DNA from: Rhodococcus sp. 14-2483-1-2
GTDB taxonomy: Bacteria > Actinomycetota > Actinomycetes > Mycobacteriales > Mycobacteriaceae
Direction of reading: 5' to 3'
Assembly (NCBI RefSeq): GCF_002259405.1
Contig: NZ_NPFW01000017.1
Coordinates: 124,001 to 188,000 of the forward strand
Length of the DNA stretch: 64,000 bases
The position numbers and the translations under genes were made by a program. Below, in pieces: positions 61,119 to 64,000 of this stretch; the first letter of the stretch is position 1, and each line of letters begins with the position of its first letter. The notes beneath the pieces were generated by a model. The model worked only from the letters and a program-made list of their open reading frames with translations, searched no databases and had not been told where the DNA came from.

Positions 61119-61135
61119 TCGCCTAGGGTGAGGTC

Positions 61136-61720
61136 ATGGCAACGCAGCGCTACCACCACGGTGACCTGCGCGCGGTCTTGCTCGACGAGGCCGAACGGAG
61201 CATCGCGCACGGCGGGGTCGACGCGTTGTCGCTTCGGCAGCTGGCCAGAGATGTCGGCGTCAGTCACGGTGCCCCGGCGCGCCATTTCCGCGACAAGCAG
61301 GCGCTACTGGATGCGCTGGCGCTGCACGGTTTCGAGGAATTGAATCGCCGAATGGTCGCAGCGGCAACGGGACCCGGTGAGCTGCTGGCTCGGTTCCGTG
61401 GAGTCGCCCGCGCCTACCTCGGATTCGCCGTCGAACACCCGGAGTTGCTCGATGTCATGTACAGCACCAAGCATCATCCCGACGCCAGTGAGAATCTGAA
61501 AAGCGTTGCGCACGAGAGTATGACCGCCACCGAGGATTTGCTGAAGGAGGCGATGGCGGCCGGTGTGATCACCGAGGCTCCACCCGAGATCCTCGCGCGC
61601 GTCGCCTTCGCGAGCGTGCACGGACTCGCGATGCTGGCCACCGGCGACCTGCTCGACGGCGTGCCGACCGAGGATCTGCTCGACGCGACCGTGGACACTC
61701 TGCTGCGCGGGTTCACCTGA
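61136..61720 (+). CDS. TetR family transcriptional regulator
   Basis: A 194-aa protein. The helix-turn-helix is in residues about 5-50 (YHHGDLRAVLLDEAERSIAH, then LRQLARDVGVSHGAPARHF), and the C-terminal part resembles TetR_C_WHG domains. A TAGGGT hexamer (61124-61129) ends 6 nt before the ATG, so it is probably leaderless. It is divergent from the SDR gene and likely controls it; the ligand is unknown. Confidence 0.92.
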   Translation: MATQRYHHGDLRAVLLDEAERSIAHGGVDALSLRQLARDVGVSHGAPARHFRDKQALLDALALHGFEELNRRMVAAATGPGELLARFRGVARAYLGFAVEHPELLDVMYSTKHHPDASENLKSVAHESMTATEDLLKEAMAAGVITEAPPEILARVAFASVHGLAMLATGDLLDGVPTEDLLDATVDTLLRGFT

Positions 61721-61756
61721 CCGGTGGCCCCGAGCAGCGGTTCGAGGAGCAGCCCC

Positions 61757-62149
61757 CTAGGTGGACCCCGATAGGGGTATTTCGTCGGGGTCCGTCCCCG
61801 GATCGACGAGGTGAAGTCCCGGCCGTGCCCTTCGGCGGTCGGGGCGCTGAGCGACGCTGGAAGCCATCTCGGCAATGAGGTCGAGCCGGAGGCGCTCTGC
61901 TGCGCGCTGCCTGCTCCTGAGGTAGTGAGCCAGTTCCGACGCGATGAGTGCGGCACCGACGGGCCCGCCGTACCGGTGCGTCCACCCGGGTCCATCGTGC
62001 TCGAATGCGTTCAGGAAACGGTTCGGGTCGGACAGCACGGCAAGGACGGTATCCGCGGTCACGCCGTGTGCGCGTAAGCGGGCGGTGACGTCCGAGATCT
62101 CGTGTGTTCCCCGGTGTGCGCCGAGCGCACGCTGCCACTGGGCATTCAC
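61757..62149 (-). CDS. Hypothetical protein translationally coupled to the GGDEF gene
   Basis: A 130-aa soluble protein beginning at the GTG that overlaps the GGDEF stop (GTGA). The sequence has a helical N-terminal half (RGTHEISDVTARLRAHGVTA, DTVLAVLSDPNRFLNAF) and an Arg-rich C-terminal half. I do not recognise a family. Tight coupling suggests it works with, or at least with the dosage of, the cyclase. Confidence 0.65.
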   Translation of the reverse strand: MNAQWQRALGAHRGTHEISDVTARLRAHGVTADTVLAVLSDPNRFLNAFEHDGPGWTHRYGGPVGAALIASELAHYLRSRQRAAERLRLDLIAEMASSVAQRPDRRRARPGLHLVDPGTDPDEIPLSGST

Positions 62150-63213
62150 AACTGCGGGCCGAAGTGAACACTGGGCCCGCTGCACGGGAGGCGGTGGGGT
62201 CCGGCCGAGTTCCGCGGCGACCCGACCTCTCCGTTCGGTCGGCGCTTGTACCGATACAGATCGGCATCGGCGTCGGCCAGTAAAGTCTCGAACGGTTTGT
62301 CTTTGGGCGTCGACACGGCCAAACCGTAAGAGGCAGAGACCGATTGGCTGGCAACCATGGTTTCGGCCAACTGCCTCGCCTCGGCGTGGTTCGAGACCGG
62401 GGTGATGAGGACGAACTCGTCGCCGCCCACACGTCCGAGGATCGACCGCGACGGCGCGCGTGAGGACCACGAGAGAGCGAGCTCTGCAAGGGCCCGGTCA
62501 CCGGCTGCATGCCCGTAGTTGTCGTTGAGATCCTTGAAGTTGTCGATGTCGAAAGCAATGATCGCGACGCGGTCGGTCCTTCGGCGCAGTTGCGCTGTGA
62601 GACGGGCGAACCCGTGCTCGGCACCCGTGCGGTTGAACACCCCCGTCAGTGGGTCGCGCAACGCTGCCGAGCGAAGACTTGCTCCGGCCGACCCCAGTAC
62701 TTCGGTGAACGCGACCACACAGAAGAGGGCGACGATGACCTCGCTCGGCGAACTCGCGGCTTCACCGAGGGCGAGCGAACCGGCCACGGCCAGTGCCAGT
62801 ACCGAACACTGAACCCGTGCGATCGAGGCTCGGTGCATGGTTCGGATGTATACGACGAGAACGAGTATCGAGGCAACTGCGCTCATGCGGAGAGCCGTGT
62901 GCACCTGGAAGGCGATACCGAACAGGCCTGCAAACGCAGCCCACACGACGGTCGAGTCGAGCTGCACGCGTCCGATGTGCACAGGTCTGTTCGCGACCGT
63001 ACCCACGATCGAGAAGACGATGGACGCGACCAGTCCGCTCACCGTCGTCCACGACTGCTCGACGTCGGGTACCGAGAACGAGTCGAGCGTCGTTCCTATT
63101 CCGGTGAGAGCCGATACGATCAGCAGTAGCAAGACTGCCGCCAGCACTTTTCGGGCCTCTCTTCGCTGAGCGACGACGGGCACCGAGGCGTGGGGTGTCG
63201 ATACGGCATTCAC
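62146..63213 (-). CDS. Membrane-anchored diguanylate cyclase (GGDEF)
   Basis: A 355-aa protein. Residues about 20-175 hold six hydrophobic segments (an integral membrane sensor of unrecognised type), and residues about 185-330 are a GGDEF domain with RDPLTGVFNR, FDIDNFKDLNDNYGHAAGD and the intact active site GGDEF (263-267). It should make cyclic di-GMP. I see no RxxD inhibitory site before the motif. A hypothetical gene follows with a 4-nt overlap. Confidence 0.9.
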   Translation of the reverse strand: MNAVSTPHASVPVVAQRREARKVLAAVLLLLIVSALTGIGTTLDSFSVPDVEQSWTTVSGLVASIVFSIVGTVANRPVHIGRVQLDSTVVWAAFAGLFGIAFQVHTALRMSAVASILVLVVYIRTMHRASIARVQCSVLALAVAGSLALGEAASSPSEVIVALFCVVAFTEVLGSAGASLRSAALRDPLTGVFNRTGAEHGFARLTAQLRRRTDRVAIIAFDIDNFKDLNDNYGHAAGDRALAELALSWSSRAPSRSILGRVGGDEFVLITPVSNHAEARQLAETMVASQSVSASYGLAVSTPKDKPFETLLADADADLYRYKRRPNGEVGSPRNSAGPHRLPCSGPSVHFGPQL

Positions 63214-63607
63214 GTCTGCTCCATCGCCGCAGCTATTTTCCCGTTACCAATTGTGATTCTCGCAACTCCACTCGGTCGGTGTCGGCGGCCGTGACGGATC
63301 CGATGGCGCGGGAGTCCGGTGAGCACGGCCGGCGTCGCGGGTGGTCCGCTGCGGAGGTATGCCTCCGCTTCGAAAAGTGCGATCTGAACTGCGTTGATAC
63401 CGATTGTCTCGGTGAACGGCCGCGGGCGAGTCGAGTGAGGCAACGTGACGTCGGCTCGCGTATGAAAAGCGGGCGTTTCCGTGTGCTGCCCGTCCAGTCG
63501 GCAGACCGCTGCTGCGGTGCCGCTGTCCTCGGATGGATAACTAGAAAATTGCTGACTTCGGGCAGTTTGGGTACGCTGCTCGCTAGTCGAATGTGAAGGA
63601 CGGGGGC
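63214..63607. other. Intergenic region with a promoter for the small membrane protein
   Basis: A 394-bp divergent gap. I see no gene I would support; frames here have poor codon pattern. TTGCTG (63549-63554) and TACGCT (63572-63577), 17 bp apart, form a plus-strand promoter with a start near 63584. The GGDEF gene's own promoter should also be here but was not recognised. Confidence 0.45.
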
Positions 63608-63877
63608 ATGGTGACGAGTGCATGGAGCAGAGCCGAAAATCTTGCTGTTATCGACAGCGCGAGCTTCCGGGCGGTGTACGTCTTCGGTGTGGCGGCAGCG
63701 TTGCTCGCAGGATTCACGGCGTTGGGTTGGATGTTCGCCCAGCCGATGCTGGGGATCGTGGCGGGAGTGACCGCAATCGGCACGATCGGGACAGCTCACG
63801 CGCTGCTCGGTGGTAGTCGTTTCGGTACGTCGCCCGCTGATCTGTTGGAGACGCATGCGGGTCGCTTCGATGGCTGA
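63608..63877 (+). CDS. Small hypothetical membrane protein
   Basis: An 89-aa protein with two hydrophobic segments (VYVFGVAAALLAGFTALGWM; MLGIVAGVTAIGTIGTAHAL) linked by a short loop and a polar tail. AAGGA lies 7 nt before the ATG at 63608. Its last 8 nt overlap the next gene. I do not recognise a family. Confidence 0.65.
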   Translation: MVTSAWSRAENLAVIDSASFRAVYVFGVAAALLAGFTALGWMFAQPMLGIVAGVTAIGTIGTAHALLGGSRFGTSPADLLETHAGRFDG

Positions 63878-64000
63878 CAACCGCGACGAAGCCTTGATCA
63901 CGTTCGCGGCTCGCTGGGAGCCGTACGGCGGTGCGGATGCTTCGGAGATCTTCGTCTGCTTCGGTTTGAGCGAAAGTCAGTACCGGGCGCGTTTGTACCA
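63870..64000 (+). CDS. DUF3263-like protein, truncated by window end
   Basis: The first 43 residues are visible: MADNRDEALITFAARWEPYG, then GADASEIFVCFGLSESQYRA. The W-x3-G and (E/D)IFxxFG-x-xxxxYxxRL pattern is that of short actinobacterial DUF3263 proteins, helix-turn-helix-like and of unknown function. The ATG overlaps the upstream stop by 8 nt. The gene runs off the right edge. Confidence 0.6.
   Translation, partial: MADNRDEALITFAARWEPYGGADASEIFVCFGLSESQYRARLY

Noticed and set aside
63195-63596. A plus-strand frame of 133 codons in the gap left of the last small genes.
   Set aside because: Codon pattern and amino-acid content look random, no ribosome site, and it overlaps the likely promoter of the next gene.
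1-64000. Insertion sequences, prophage, tRNA-linked islands or CRISPR.
   Set aside because: No transposase, integrase, phage structural gene, tRNA or array-like repeats were found by reading both strands; a systematic search was not possible here.

Overview
The window is 64 kb of GC-rich, gene-dense chromosome from a mycolic-acid actinomycete, most likely Rhodococcus or a close relative. The evidence is an antigen-85-type mycolyltransferase, a mycothiol gene (mshB), the F420 precursor synthase fbiC, an LpqW-like lipoprotein, a PE-PPE-type hydrolase and an FadD36-like ligase. The order typA - lpqW - mshB - small membrane protein - fbiC - fdxA - dapC (40.1-54.4 kb) matches, from memory, the Rv1165-Rv1178 region of Mycobacterium tuberculosis with extra genes inserted. 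I saw no tRNA, rRNA, insertion sequence, prophage or CRISPR array; this is core and near-core chromosome.

Layout. 0-5.5 kb: DNA repair (3' part of sbcC; an Ada-AlkA fusion followed by an O6-alkylguanine methyltransferase) around an AI-2E-type permease. 5.6-10.4 kb: cstA with its YbdD partner, then a divergent TetR/drug-exporter pair with two identical palindromic operators. 10.4-14.2 kb: Entner-Doudoroff genes edd-eda with a divergent ROK regulator. 14.2-17.4 kb: a CD225-type membrane protein, an internally deleted luciferase-like gene behind a MerR-type promoter, ychF, and a methyltransferase. 17.4-26.3 kb: a GT2/pyruvyl-transferase pair, a phosphoesterase/winged-helix pair, and an FAD oxidase divergent from a GAF-PucR regulator. 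26.4-34 kb: amylosucrase, mycolyltransferase, small stress or lipid proteins, a WS/DGAT-like acyltransferase and an Asp-box protein. 34-40 kb: two paralogous secreted proteins flanking TerD and an Rv2525c-like exported protein, then a GT87 mannosyltransferase, a pterin dehydratase and MutT. 40-54.4 kb: the conserved block above, interrupted by a PH-domain pair, a type-5 uracil-DNA glycosylase and a metallopeptidase. 54.5-64 kb: LysE exporter, acidic protein/fadD36 divergent pair, a sulfur operon (leader peptide, OsmC, MetY, CoA-binding protein), an SDR/TetR pair, a GGDEF protein, and a partial gene at the right edge.

The most notable signals are regulatory. A Cys-ending leaderless leader peptide lies in front of osmC-metY. 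One symmetric TACGGTA element sits 6 nt from two divergent start codons that are 18 bp apart. A textbook 19-bp-spacer MerR-type promoter drives a deletion remnant with no merR gene nearby. The TetR/MFS operator is a pair of identical 14-bp palindromes. Many genes have a TANNNT hexamer 6-7 nt before the start codon, which points to leaderless transcription. I did not find a clear multi-gene system of an undescribed type; the candidates are listed with modest scores.
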